Shown: piece after piece, positions 17,143-26,449 of the stretch
How the letters are laid out: each line of letters starts with the position of its first letter
Position numbering within the stretch: the first letter of the stretch is position 1
Source: Gp6-AA40 sp035649635
Lineage (GTDB): Bacteria; Acidobacteriota; Vicinamibacteria; Vicinamibacterales; UBA2999
NCBI GenBank assembly: GCA_035649635.1
Contig: DASRJE010000015.1
Span: 68,010-132,009 of the forward strand
DNA: 64,000 bases
Reading direction: 5' to 3'
The notes under the pieces: model-generated
What the model was told of the DNA's origin: nothing
The model's database searches: none
Seen by the model: only the letters and a program-made list of their open reading frames with translations
Made by a program: the position numbers and the translations under genes

Positions 17143-19362
17143 ATGAAGAAGTTCGTCGTCCTCCTGCTTGGCCTCGTGATCGGCTCGATTGGCTATGCCA
17201 TCGCGCAACAGCCGCTCGAGACACCTGATCTGGTTCCACCGACGCCAGTGGCCCTGGTGGCCACCGATCACTTTCCACTTCCGAAAGACCTCTCACTGTA
17301 CTGGTTCGTCCCCGGCGCGGGTCGAGCTACGACCGCCGCGAAACCTGACAGCTCGATTACGAGCCTGGCACGTGGCGCGAAGGCGATTGCCGACGGCGAA
17401 TACGCGAATGGTCTTGCTTTGGTCAGCCGCTCGGATCTGAGCGCGACCAGCCTCAATAACTATGCAAGGTACTACCAGGCAACCGCGCTCCAGGGCCTGT
17501 CGCGTCTCGCTGAAGCCGACACGGTTCTCACGGCGCTCGTGGCGAGCGCGCCGGAAGGCGCGTTGGGTGAAGCCGCAAAACAAAAGCTTGCCGAAGTGTT
17601 GCTGGCGCGCCCCGACGCGACGCGCGCAGAGCAGTTGCTTCGCGGCATTACCTCCGGCTCCAAGGGCGCGTCCGACGATGTGTGGATGTTGCTGGGGCAG
17701 GTCGAAGAAGCACTGAATCATCGCGACCACGCCATCGAGGCATATCGCAAGGTCTATTACAGCTTTCCTCTCGGTGGCCGCGTCGCCGATGCGAAGACCG
17801 GACTCGATCGCCTTCAGAGTCCAGTCGGTGTGGCCGGTGGCGCGCCAGTGGCAGAGGAGTTGGCCCGAGCGGAACGACTGTTCACAGGCCGGCGTTGGGC
17901 TGAAGCTCGGGTCGCGCTCGAGCCGCTGGTCAATGTGGTTTCCGATGACGATCGCGAGCTGGTATCGCTGCACCTTGCCGAATCCGATTTCCATCTCGGT
18001 CGTCATCGCCCTGCGCGCGATCGGTTGAAACAACATCTCGAAAGTCCATCGCGGGGACCCGAGGCACGCTACTACTACCTGAGCGCCGTCCGTGGCCTGG
18101 GAGACCGCACCACCTTCGTGAGCCTCGGACGCGAACTCGTCAAGGATCATCCCGCCTCGCCGTGGGCCGCCGAGACGCTCGATGACCTGGCGTCCTACTA
18201 CGTCGTCGACGATCAGGATGACAAGGCCGACGAGGTCTTTCGCGAACTGCTCGATCGTTTTCCGCGCCATCGGTACGCCGAGCGCGCCGCGTGGAAAGTG
18301 GGGTGGGCCGCGTATCGAAACCGGAAGTTCGCTGAGACGGCACGGGTCTTCGAATCCGCGGCGGTCGCGTTCCCGCGAGCGGATTACCGGCCGGCCTGGA
18401 TCTATTGGTCAGGGCGCGCGCGCGATCGCATGGGCGACGCCGCAGGCGCCCTCGCGCGTTACCGCCTGGCCGTGATCGACTACGGCAACTCGTACTACGG
18501 CCGTCTCGCATCGCGTCTGATTAGCTCGCGCCCGGGCGCGGAGGCAGCCGCACCGACGCCGGCCCGGGCGGTCACCGCACCTGCGACGAGCAGTGCGCCC
18601 CCGACAGAGCCGCTCATGCGCGCCCTCATGACGGCGGGACTGTTCGATGACGCCTTGAAGGAGGTGCAGTACGCGCAGCGGACATGGGGCGACTCGCCGG
18701 CGCTCCAGGCGACCTCTGCGTGGATTCGGGCCCAACAGGCGAAGGAGCTTCGCGCCGATGAGCGTTTCGCCGCGCTCCGTGGGTCCATCACGACCATGCG
18801 TCGGGCGTATCCGCAGTTCCTTTCGGCAGAGGGCGAAACGCTGCCAACCGAGGTGCTGCGTGTCATTTTTCCGCTCGACTACTGGGATCTGATCGAAAAG
18901 TACTCCACGGCCAAGAACCTCGATCCGTATCTGGTGTCGGCGCTGATGGCGCAGGAGTCGACGTTTACTCCTGAAATTCGATCGTCGGCCAACGCGCGCG
19001 GACTGATGCAGGTCATGCCGGGCACCGGTCGCCTCTACGCCCGGAAGCTGGGCATTCGTCCGTTCACGACGGCCTCCTTGTCGCAGCCGGAAACGAACGT
19101 GCGGATCGGCACTCAGTATTTCAAGGACCTCGTCGACAGGTTCGGCGGAATCCACTATGCGCTCGCGAGCTACAACGCCGGCGATGCGCGTGTGGCAGAG
19201 TGGATCAAGGAAGCGCCGGATCTTGCGCAGGACGAGTTCATCGACAACATCCCGTTCCCCGAGACTCAGAACTACGTGAAGCGAATCCTGGGCACGACGG
19301 AAGACTATCGACGCCTTTACGGAACCAGCCTGACGGCGAGCCGACGGCCGACGGCTGATTGA
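17143..19362 (+). CDS. Slt-type soluble lytic transglycosylase with TPR-like superhelix
   Basis: 739 residues. The ATG at 17143 opens an exported protein (MKKFVVLLLGLVIGSIGYAI) and follows an AGGAACGG ribosome site. Residues ~60-560 are helical repeats of TPR type (RDHAIEAYRKVYYSFPLGGR, DEVFRELLDRFPRHRYAE). The C-terminal SLT domain (about 585-735) has the catalytic Glu605 in ALMAQESTF, then GLMQVMPGT, ALASYNAGDARV and ETQNYVKRIL. The enzyme cuts peptidoglycan to 1,6-anhydro-muropeptides in the periplasm. The superhelix probably wraps glycan chains, as in Slt70. Confidence 0.93.
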   Translation: MKKFVVLLLGLVIGSIGYAIAQQPLETPDLVPPTPVALVATDHFPLPKDLSLYWFVPGAGRATTAAKPDSSITSLARGAKAIADGEYANGLALVSRSDLSATSLNNYARYYQATALQGLSRLAEADTVLTALVASAPEGALGEAAKQKLAEVLLARPDATRAEQLLRGITSGSKGASDDVWMLLGQVEEALNHRDHAIEAYRKVYYSFPLGGRVADAKTGLDRLQSPVGVAGGAPVAEELARAERLFTGRRWAEARVALEPLVNVVSDDDRELVSLHLAESDFHLGRHRPARDRLKQHLESPSRGPEARYYYLSAVRGLGDRTTFVSLGRELVKDHPASPWAAETLDDLASYYVVDDQDDKADEVFRELLDRFPRHRYAERAAWKVGWAAYRNRKFAETARVFESAAVAFPRADYRPAWIYWSGRARDRMGDAAGALARYRLAVIDYGNSYYGRLASRLISSRPGAEAAAPTPARAVTAPATSSAPPTEPLMRALMTAGLFDDALKEVQYAQRTWGDSPALQATSAWIRAQQAKELRADERFAALRGSITTMRRAYPQFLSAEGETLPTEVLRVIFPLDYWDLIEKYSTAKNLDPYLVSALMAQESTFTPEIRSSANARGLMQVMPGTGRLYARKLGIRPFTTASLSQPETNVRIGTQYFKDLVDRFGGIHYALASYNAGDARVAEWIKEAPDLAQDEFIDNIPFPETQNYVKRILGTTEDYRRLYGTSLTASRRPTAD

Positions 19363-19364
19363 TG

Positions 19365-19454
19365 ACTCGCGAGGCTCCGCCTCAGATCCGCGAGCTCCGT
19401 CGTGTCCGGCTTCAGCCGGACCAATGCTCGCGGACGCTGGTCCGCCTCGCGAGT
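19365..19454. repeat. Nested palindromic element with GTCCGGC core (family A)
   Basis: Outer arms 19365-19375 and 19444-19454 are a perfect 11-bp inverted repeat (ACTCGCGAGGC). Inside are CCGCGAGC/GCTCGCGG arms and a central hairpin GTCCGGC-TTCA-GCCGGAC (19404-19421). It begins 3 nt after the transglycosylase stop. The same core, with GTGT before it and TGCTC after it, occurs at 35496-35514, so this is a dispersed REP-like repeat. It may also act as a terminator. Confidence 0.7.
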
Positions 19455-19519
19455 CACAGTGTTGGCTTTGCCCGCGCTCTGCGCGGGCGTGCCGTCTTGA
19501 CCGAGGAAAATTGCCTCAA

Positions 19520-20344
19520 ATGTCACGAGGCCAGGCGGTGAAGACGGCAAGTCCCCTCGAGCTGACGAGTCGCGCCGAGGCGACTCACTTCTGGTTTCGA
19601 GGGTTCCGCGAATTTCTCGCGCCCGTTATTCGCGATCTCAGTCGCGGGCGCCGTGACCTGCGCATCATCGACTGCGGGTGCGGTACCGGGCACAACATCC
19701 GTATGCTGAGTTCGTACGGCCGCGTCGTCGGATTCGATCTCAACGATGGTGGCGTCGCCATGACCCGCGCCTCGGGAGCCACGGTGGTGCGCGGCGATGT
19801 CGCGCGCGCCCCGTTTGCTTCCGGGCTCTTCGACATCGCGACTTCATTTGACGTCCTGCAGTGTATCGAGCCGGATGCAGTTGCGGTTCGCGAGATGGCG
19901 CGGATGGTTCGGCCCGGCGGGGCAGTGGTCGTCTCGATGGCGGCGCTCGAAATGCTTCGCGGCGATCACTCGGTGTCGTGGCAGGAGGTCAGGCGTTACA
20001 CACCGGCCATGGCAAGACAGCTTTTTACTCAAGCTGGCTTGAACGTGGAACGAGTGTCGTTTCTCTTTGGCTCGCTGTTTCCGCTGATGCTGACGGTGAG
20101 GATGGCGCAGCGCCTTCTGCGGCCATTTCGCACCTATCGTCCCGATACCGACATCGCGGTTCCATCAGCGCCGGTGAATGGACTGCTGACAGCAGTTGTG
20201 ATCGCGGAGGCGTGGGTGGCTCGACACGTCCCGATGCCGGTCGGGAGCTCGTTGCTCGTGGTCGGCAGGAAGCTCGAAAGCAGCGGCGGGTCTTTTGACG
20301 CTAGAACCGAAGAATCCCGCCGAAGTAAGGCCCGTTCATCTTGA
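19520..20344 (+). CDS. Class I SAM-dependent methyltransferase
   Basis: About 274 residues. Methyltransf_11 fold: LRIIDCGCGTGHNIRML (motif I), VVGFDLNDGGV (motif II), FDIATSFDVLQCIEP (motif IV), MVRPGGAVVVSMAA (motif V). The N-terminal ATHFWFRGFREF matches family members that methylate or modify lipids and glycans; the substrate cannot be read from sequence. ATG 19520 is given; GTG 19538 has a better GAGG at 7 nt and would shorten the product by six residues. Its last 44 nt overlap the end of the convergent barrel gene. Confidence 0.85.
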   Translation: MSRGQAVKTASPLELTSRAEATHFWFRGFREFLAPVIRDLSRGRRDLRIIDCGCGTGHNIRMLSSYGRVVGFDLNDGGVAMTRASGATVVRGDVARAPFASGLFDIATSFDVLQCIEPDAVAVREMARMVRPGGAVVVSMAALEMLRGDHSVSWQEVRRYTPAMARQLFTQAGLNVERVSFLFGSLFPLMLTVRMAQRLLRPFRTYRPDTDIAVPSAPVNGLLTAVVIAEAWVARHVPMPVGSSLLVVGRKLESSGGSFDARTEESRRSKARSS

Positions 20345-21128
20345 GATCGCCTTCGTCCTCGTCAACTGCGTAGGTTCCGGTCACTGATCGGTATCCGAAC
20401 TGCCCGCCTACATGACTTCCGAAGTTGATCGTCCCGTAGATATCGAAGTCGGACATCGACGCCTCGAGATCTTCAGCGACGATGCGGTCGGTCAGTGGCT
20501 TCACCCATCCGAAGACCTTGAAACCGGTGTACTCCGCCGTGACGGAGAACGTCCGATGCGGGTACACGCGGCCGATGACGCCCAACGTGACGATGGGAGC
20601 TGTCACGTCGGTTGACTGGCCCCCAAAGCCAGACGCGCTCAGATCGGCAGTGAGATGGTTGTGCTTCAGCTCGGTGATGAATCCGATCAGCCCGCGGTCA
20701 CCTGCCACGAAATCGTATTCGTAACCGAACCGCCACAGATCCCAATTGAGGTCGGCGGTAACCGGCACCGTGATTGGGAAAGTCGCGCCACCGAATGAAA
20801 TCGTCCGCTGAGCCGTTGCCTGCTCGAAGTAATCGAAGTTCACATGAGCGATGCGGAACTTGTGTTTGCGCCCGGTCTTGAGGACCGACCGGAATTCAGC
20901 AAAACGATCGTCGAGGAGCCCGAACTCCCGCACGAAGTCGACGCCCGGAATGCCGGCCGCCGCGAGCCCGCCCGTCTGAATCTCGATGCCCGGCGAGGGC
21001 TTCCAGAACATCAAGCCGAGTTCGACGTGGAAGTTCTCCGCCGGGGCGGGGTCTGGCACGCTGAACTGTGCCTCAGCCTGCGCGGCGATCGCGGCACTCA
21101 ACAGGATGGTTGCAAGCAGTATTCGCAT
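20301..21128 (-). CDS. Predicted outer-membrane beta-barrel protein
   Basis: About 275 residues. The ATG at 21128 opens a signal peptide (MRILLATILLSAAIAAQAEA). The rest alternates polar and hydrophobic residues with aromatic girdles, e.g. VNFDYFEQATAQ, LWRFGYEYDF, FSVTAEYTGFKVFGW, and ends GGILRF with the terminal Phe typical of barrel proteins folded by BamA. About ten to twelve strands fit. No ligand pocket is recognisable; a small porin or structural barrel is the best guess. Convergent, overlapping 3' end with the methyltransferase gene. Confidence 0.75.
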   Translation of the reverse strand: MRILLATILLSAAIAAQAEAQFSVPDPAPAENFHVELGLMFWKPSPGIEIQTGGLAAAGIPGVDFVREFGLLDDRFAEFRSVLKTGRKHKFRIAHVNFDYFEQATAQRTISFGGATFPITVPVTADLNWDLWRFGYEYDFVAGDRGLIGFITELKHNHLTADLSASGFGGQSTDVTAPIVTLGVIGRVYPHRTFSVTAEYTGFKVFGWVKPLTDRIVAEDLEASMSDFDIYGTINFGSHVGGQFGYRSVTGTYAVDEDEGDLKMNGPYFGGILRF

Positions 21129-21197
21129 TCGTCTGTCTATCGGCGTCGCAGTGGACACCCTTTAGCGTACAGCGCCTGAGGCTTGGAATCGGACAGT

Positions 21198-21203
21198 TAT
21201 ACT
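21198..21203 (+). promoter_or_regulatory. TATACT -10 box placed for a leaderless transcript
   Basis: The hexamer ends exactly 6 nt before the ATG at 21210, so transcription from it would begin at or next to the A of the start codon. No Shine-Dalgarno sequence exists between them. The -35 region is weak. Confidence 0.5.
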
Positions 21204-21209
21204 GCGGAA

Positions 21210-22952
21210 ATGTCCCCCGAGCGCCGTTTGATCAAGTATTTGGCGCGCTATCGCCGAGCTTTCATCACTGGCTTTATTTGTGTGGTGCTGGCCACCGCAA
21301 TCTCTACAGGCGGGCCCTGGGTCTTGAAATACGCCGTCGATGACCTGAGCCAGGGGCTGACGTTCGACAAAGTCCGATGGTACGGAGTCCTGCTGTTCAT
21401 GCTCGCGGCGGTGGGCGGCATCTTCAGATTTCTCATGCGGCGCATCATCGTCGGCGCGTCGCGCGATTTCGAGTACGACCTGCGAAACGATTTCTTCGCA
21501 GCGCTTCAGCGCTTGCAGCTCTCGTACTTTCAGCACCATCGCACTGGCGATCTGATGTCACGGGCCACGAACGATCTCGGCGCCGTGCGCATGATGATGG
21601 GGCCGGCGGTGATGTACACCGCGAGCACGGTGCTGACCTTTGTCGTCGCGACCGCCTTGATGATCTCGATCGATCCATGGCTGACGCTCGCGGCGCTCGT
21701 GCCCCTTCCGTTCGTGACCGTCGTCGTCAAGTATTTCGGCACCGCGATTCACAACCGCTTCGAGAAGATCCAGGAGCAGCTTTCCGACATCAGCGCCATC
21801 GCTCAGGAATCACTGGCCGGCGTGCGTGTCGTTCGCGCCTACGGACAAGAAGCCTTCGAAATCGACCGGTTCCGGGCGGCCAATTCCGAATACGTGCAGC
21901 GCAATCGAGCCCTGATTCGTCTTCAGGGATTCTATTTTCCGAGCATGGGGCTGCTGATGGGCATCGGTGCGCTCCTCGTGCTCTGGCTGGGCAGCCGGCG
22001 GGTCGTGGCCGGACAGATGACGCTTGGAGAACTGGTCGCCTTCAACGCCTACCTCACCATGCTCGGATGGCCCATGATTGCGTTTGGTTGGGTCAGCAAT
22101 CTCCTCCAGCGTGGAATGGCGTCGTGGAAGCGCCTGCTCGAGGTCCTCGATGTGGAACCTCTCGTTTCCGATGCCAACGCGAATGACGCGGTCCAGTCAA
22201 TCGATGGGGAAGTGGAGTTCCGCAACCTGACGTTCTCGTTTGGTGACGCCGTTGTCCTGCGAGGTGTGTCGTTCAAGGTGGCAAAAGGGACGACCACGGC
22301 CATCGTCGGTGCGACTGGTTCGGGCAAGTCGACATTACTCAGCCTGCTACCGCGGTTGCATGAGCCGCCCGCCGGCACTGTGTTCATAGACGGCATCGAT
22401 ATTCGCCATATTCCGCTGAACGTGCTCAGAGGCGCGATTGGATTCGTCAACCAGGAGCCGTTTCTCTTCAGCACGACGCTGGCTGAAAACATCGCGTTCG
22501 GGGCGCGCGCGAACCAGGGCGATCGAGATCGCATCTCAGAGGCGGCGTCTATCGCGCGGCTCGACAAAGATCTTGCGCAATTTCCCCAGGGGTACGACAC
22601 ACCGGTGGGGGAGCGCGGCATCACGCTGTCAGGTGGGCAGAAGCAGCGAGCCGCCATCGCTCGTGCCCTCGTGATCGATCCCAAGATCCTGGTCCTGGAC
22701 GACGCGTTGTCGGCCGTCGACACGCATACCGAGGAGGAGATTCTCGATCGGCTTTCAGTCGTGATGTCTCAGCGGACCTCCATCATCGTCTCCCACCGCG
22801 TATCCACGATCCGTGGCGCCGACCAGATCGTGGTGCTGCACGAGGGCCGGGTCGCCGAGCGTGGCACTCACGAGGAACTGATCCGCCGCGACGGCTTCTA
22901 CGCCGACCTCTACCGCAAGCAGCTCCTCGAGGAAGAACTGAAGGCGTCATGA
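21210..22952 (+). CDS. ABC exporter half-transporter, degenerate-site subunit
   Basis: 580 residues. Six-helix membrane domain (about 15-300) followed by an ATPase domain. Walker A GATGSGKST (367-375), signature LSGGQ (473-477), Walker B ILVLDDALSAVD with Asp498 where the catalytic Glu normally sits, and the H-loop in IVSHRVSTI. The ATG at 21210 is preferred over an upstream TTG because homology starts at MSPERRLIKYLARYRR and a -10 box abuts it. Its stop overlaps the next gene by ATGA. With the partner it forms an MdlAB/TM287-288-type heterodimer; this subunit gives the canonical signature to the active site and the weak Walker B to the degenerate one. Lipid or drug export inferred. Confidence 0.92.
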   Translation: MSPERRLIKYLARYRRAFITGFICVVLATAISTGGPWVLKYAVDDLSQGLTFDKVRWYGVLLFMLAAVGGIFRFLMRRIIVGASRDFEYDLRNDFFAALQRLQLSYFQHHRTGDLMSRATNDLGAVRMMMGPAVMYTASTVLTFVVATALMISIDPWLTLAALVPLPFVTVVVKYFGTAIHNRFEKIQEQLSDISAIAQESLAGVRVVRAYGQEAFEIDRFRAANSEYVQRNRALIRLQGFYFPSMGLLMGIGALLVLWLGSRRVVAGQMTLGELVAFNAYLTMLGWPMIAFGWVSNLLQRGMASWKRLLEVLDVEPLVSDANANDAVQSIDGEVEFRNLTFSFGDAVVLRGVSFKVAKGTTTAIVGATGSGKSTLLSLLPRLHEPPAGTVFIDGIDIRHIPLNVLRGAIGFVNQEPFLFSTTLAENIAFGARANQGDRDRISEAASIARLDKDLAQFPQGYDTPVGERGITLSGGQKQRAAIARALVIDPKILVLDDALSAVDTHTEEEILDRLSVVMSQRTSIIVSHRVSTIRGADQIVVLHEGRVAERGTHEELIRRDGFYADLYRKQLLEEELKAS

Positions 22953-24727
22953 TCGACGAGGACGTCCTCGGGAAAGCCTACGACAGCCGTTTGATGCAGC
23001 GGCTGCTGACGTATTTGCGTCCGTACCGCGGTCAGGTCATCCTTGCCGTTGTCGCCATCATCGGCCACTCGGTTCTCGATCTGGCGCCTCCGTATCTCAC
23101 GAAGATCGTCATCGACCGCTACATCCCGCTCGGTGATCTTGGCGGCTTGCGCACGATTGCCGCCCTGTATCTGATCGCGTTGATCACATCGTTCCTTCTC
23201 GAGTGCCTCCAGACGTGGACGATGCAGGTGATCGGACAGCGGATCATGTTCGACCTGAGGATGGAGCTCGTGACGCACCTGCATCGGCTGGATCTTCGTT
23301 TTTACGACCGCAATCCTGTTGGTCGCCTGATGACAAGGCTCACGACCGACGTCGACGTCCTCAACGAGCTGTTCACGTCGGGCGTGGTATCGGTCTTTGG
23401 AGATGTGTTCACGCTGACCGGCATCATGGCCGTGCTCGTCTGGATGGATTGGCGCCTGGCGATCGCGGCGTTCTCGGTGCTGCCCCTCATCGCGGCGATT
23501 ACGCATTGGTTCCGCGTGAACGCGCGTGAATCGTACCGGACGGTGCGGACCTGGATTGCCCGAATCAATGCCTATCTGCAGGAGCGAATCACCGGCATGG
23601 CGACGGTGCAGCTGTACCGCCGCGAGTCACGCGACTTCGAAGCGTTTGATGAGATCGATCGTCGTCATCGCGACGCCAACGTCCAGTCGATCTTCTACTA
23701 CGCCGTGTTCTATCCAGCCGTCGAGCTCGTCGGCGCGCTTGCGGCCTCGTTGATTCTCTGGGTCGGTGGGGCACGCATCATCGCCGATAGCGGCGACATG
23801 CTGACACTCGGGTCGCTTGTCGCGTTTCTCCAGTACTCGCAGCGCTTCTTTCGACCGATCAGCGACCTGTCTGAGAAGTTCAACATTCTGCAGGGCGCGA
23901 TGGCATCGTCTGAGCGAATTTTCGGCCTGCTGGATACCGCGGCTGAAATTACATCGAAATCTCGGGAAGAACGAACCACGTGGAATGGCCCCGGTGTGAT
24001 TCGGTTCGAGAACGTGAGCTTTGCGTACGTCGAAGGCGAGCCGGTACTGAAGAACGTCTCCTTCGAGGTCAGGCCGGGTGAACGCATCGGCATCGTTGGC
24101 GCCACTGGTTCCGGCAAGACGACGATCGTCAGCTTGCTGCTGCGGTTCTACGACGTGCAGGTGGGACGGATCACGGTCGACGGTGCGGACATTCGGGACA
24201 TCGATCTGTCGGACTTGCGATCGCTCTTCGGCCTGGTCCTGCAGGACGTCCAGCTCTTTGCGGGAACGATCGGAGGGAACGTCCGGCTTGGCAATCAGTC
24301 GATCTCCGATGACGATGTGCGCGGCGCGCTCGAGGCGGTACACGCGTCGAGCTTCGTCGATCGACTGCCGAAGGGGCTCGATAGCGTCGTCGCCGAGCGA
24401 GGTTCGACGCTATCGGTAGGGCAGAAGCAATTGCTCTCGTTTGCGCGCGCATTGGCGTTCAATCCGCGCGTGCTCGTCCTCGATGAAGCGACGTCGAGCG
24501 TCGACACAGATACCGAGCTCCTGATCCGCGATGCGCTCAAGGTCGTGATGCGAGGGCGAACGACGATCGCCATCGCGCATCGCCTGTCGACGATCCAGGA
24601 CATGGATCGCATTCTCGTGATGCACCGCGGGGAACTGCGCGAATCGGGCACCCATCAGGAGCTTCTCGCCCTGCGCGGGATCTATCATCGGTTGTACGAG
24701 CTGCAGTTCGAGTCGACTACTGCTTAG
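22949..24727 (+). CDS. ABC exporter half-transporter, catalytic-site subunit
   Basis: 592 residues. Membrane domain (about 20-320), then the ATPase domain: Walker A GATGSGKTT from residue 384, signature altered to LSVGQ (488-492), Walker B VLVLDEATSSVD with catalytic Glu513, and IAIAHRLSTI H-loop. The Glu here plus LSGGQ in the upstream protein make one consensus ATP site; LSVGQ here plus Asp498 there make the non-hydrolysing site. That complementary pattern is the hallmark of heterodimeric type IV exporters. ATGA overlap with the first subunit couples translation and stoichiometry. Confidence 0.92.
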   Translation: MIDEDVLGKAYDSRLMQRLLTYLRPYRGQVILAVVAIIGHSVLDLAPPYLTKIVIDRYIPLGDLGGLRTIAALYLIALITSFLLECLQTWTMQVIGQRIMFDLRMELVTHLHRLDLRFYDRNPVGRLMTRLTTDVDVLNELFTSGVVSVFGDVFTLTGIMAVLVWMDWRLAIAAFSVLPLIAAITHWFRVNARESYRTVRTWIARINAYLQERITGMATVQLYRRESRDFEAFDEIDRRHRDANVQSIFYYAVFYPAVELVGALAASLILWVGGARIIADSGDMLTLGSLVAFLQYSQRFFRPISDLSEKFNILQGAMASSERIFGLLDTAAEITSKSREERTTWNGPGVIRFENVSFAYVEGEPVLKNVSFEVRPGERIGIVGATGSGKTTIVSLLLRFYDVQVGRITVDGADIRDIDLSDLRSLFGLVLQDVQLFAGTIGGNVRLGNQSISDDDVRGALEAVHASSFVDRLPKGLDSVVAERGSTLSVGQKQLLSFARALAFNPRVLVLDEATSSVDTDTELLIRDALKVVMRGRTTIAIAHRLSTIQDMDRILVMHRGELRESGTHQELLALRGIYHRLYELQFESTTA

Positions 24728-24776
24728 AGTGGAACGGAGGGGGCGGAGTTAAGGGAAGCTACGACGGGAGAGGACG

Positions 24777-25460
24777 CTACTGCTGACCAGCAGTCGGCGT
24801 GGGATTGGGCGCTGAAGATTCGGCGGGAACTTCCGGCGCGATCTCCGGTGTCTCTGTCGGCGCCGCGTCTGATGGCAACTCGCCCTCGGGCGCAATGCCT
24901 GCGGGCGGCGGAGGATCGGGCGGAGGAATTCGGCGCGCGGCTTCTCGTCGTCTGAACACGCGATCGACCAGGCTCGGTGAGCTCGCGGTCGGATCCCATC
25001 CGAGGCGTAGCACGGTGACCTGCACTTCTTTACGTCCAAAACGAAGCGCCTCGTGGCAGCTCCACATATACAAGTCGAGCACGCGACCCTGAACGCGAGG
25101 GCCGGTGTCCATCACGGTGTAGACGCCACTGTAGCGGGTGTCCCCAGCCCCGATGTTCACGACACTACCAACGGGAAGAAGCGTCGGGTCGGCCGCAGCG
25201 ACGCCCGTTCGCGCCACCACCCCCGAGGCGGTCGTGGTGCCCTTGCAGTATGCGGTTGCGGCAAACGGCATCTGGCTGCCGGGACTGGGAGGGCCGCTTT
25301 GTCTCAGCGATTGCCAGAATGCGCTGCGCGAGTCGAACATCTCGGCTTCGTACATGAAGAGGAAGCCGACCACGGCGATCACCAGCACGACAACTTTTCG
25401 CCACGTCGACCGGGAGATGATGACCCGCATAGGAGCAGCCAGGCGTCCCAAGGTGGCCAC
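24777..25460 (-). CDS. 3D-domain (RlpA/MltA-like barrel) envelope protein
   Basis: 227 residues. GTG start at 25460 overlaps the thiL stop (TAGTG), suggesting coupling; ATG 25430 is an alternative. One N-terminal membrane anchor (VVVLVIAVVGFLFMYEA), then a 3D domain (about 65-155; VAADPTLLPVGSVVNI, YTVMDTGPRVQGRVLDLYM, the last holding the conserved Asp residues), then a Pro-rich tail. 3D domains share the double-psi barrel of MltA and some bind or cleave peptidoglycan. Periplasmic location inferred. Confidence 0.8.
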   Translation of the reverse strand: MATLGRLAAPMRVIISRSTWRKVVVLVIAVVGFLFMYEAEMFDSRSAFWQSLRQSGPPSPGSQMPFAATAYCKGTTTASGVVARTGVAAADPTLLPVGSVVNIGAGDTRYSGVYTVMDTGPRVQGRVLDLYMWSCHEALRFGRKEVQVTVLRLGWDPTASSPSLVDRVFRRREAARRIPPPDPPPPAGIAPEGELPSDAAPTETPEIAPEVPAESSAPNPTPTAGQQ

Positions 25461-26449
25461 TACCGGAAATGTTCGTAACCCTCCGGTAGTTCTCGCTCCC
25501 TGTGCCCGTCCTTGACGAGCAGGCGGGGCGCTCGGGTAACAACGCCGATCCTGGTTATCGGCAGATTGCCTAGATGTCGTCGTACGGCCCTCAACCGTCC
25601 AGCTTGTCTGGGCCTCACCGTAAAGATCAGCTCAAAATCGTCGCCTCCCGTAAGCGCGAGGTCAATGGGATCTTGCTGATGCTGGCTCAGCCACTCCTTG
25701 GACTCCGCCGTAATCGGAATCTGCGCCGCGTCCAACGTGATGCCAACAGATGAGGCCTGCGCAATTTGACGCACACCGTCTGCCAAGCCATCGCTGAGAT
25801 CCATGCAGCTCGTCGCCGCGCGATTTCGCCCCAGCAATAGCCCGGCCCGCACGCGCGGCTCCGGGCGGAGATATCTGGCGGCCGCACCAGTGTCGGTATC
25901 GTCATTCTGCAAGCGCATCAAACCAATTGCGGCGTCTCCGAGTGATCCCGTGACGTAAACCTCGTCGCCGACGCGGGCCCCCGCGCGAGTGAGAACCTTG
26001 CGCCGGTGCACCGTGCCGATCGCCGTGACATCGAGCACCATCGGACCTGGCGTTCGAGTGATGTTTCCGCCGATGAGGGTCACACCGTGGCGCGCGGCCA
26101 GCGCCAACAAGCCATCGATCATCCGATCGAACGCCGCGATCTCGAGCGATGCCGGAAGCGCCATCGACAGGAGAGCGGCTCGCGGCCTGGCGCCCATTGC
26201 TGCCAGGTCACTCAGATTGACGGCCAAGGCACGATGTCCGATCGCGTCGGGCGGCACGAATCGGCGATCGAAGTGGACACCTTCGACCTGCGCATCCGTG
26301 GTCAGCACTTCGAGCGCGCCTCGCACCGGTTCGATCGCAGCGGCATCGTCTCCCGGGCCAACGACCACCCAGGGTTCAGTGGAGAGACGTTGTGAGATGC
26401 GAGCGATGAGCGCGCGCTCACCGCAATCAGCGACCGTAGGAGGATTCAA
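25460..26449 (-). CDS. thiL: Thiamine-monophosphate kinase
   Basis: About 329 residues, matching ThiL, which makes thiamine diphosphate from the monophosphate with ATP. Motifs: GERALIARISQRL at the N-terminus, VVGPGDDAAAI (Mg/ATP aspartates), HRALAVNLSDLAAMGARP, LIGGNITRTPG, MDLSDGLADG and LTGGDDFELIF. The TTG at 26449 is chosen; a GTG at 26566 would add 39 residues that are really the 6S RNA gene, and no ATG is available. The start falls in the downstream edge of the 6S RNA terminator, so thiL may depend on read-through or its own promoter. Confidence 0.92.
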   Translation of the reverse strand: MNPPTVADCGERALIARISQRLSTEPWVVVGPGDDAAAIEPVRGALEVLTTDAQVEGVHFDRRFVPPDAIGHRALAVNLSDLAAMGARPRAALLSMALPASLEIAAFDRMIDGLLALAARHGVTLIGGNITRTPGPMVLDVTAIGTVHRRKVLTRAGARVGDEVYVTGSLGDAAIGLMRLQNDDTDTGAAARYLRPEPRVRAGLLLGRNRAATSCMDLSDGLADGVRQIAQASSVGITLDAAQIPITAESKEWLSQHQQDPIDLALTGGDDFELIFTVRPRQAGRLRAVRRHLGNLPITRIGVVTRAPRLLVKDGHRERELPEGYEHFR

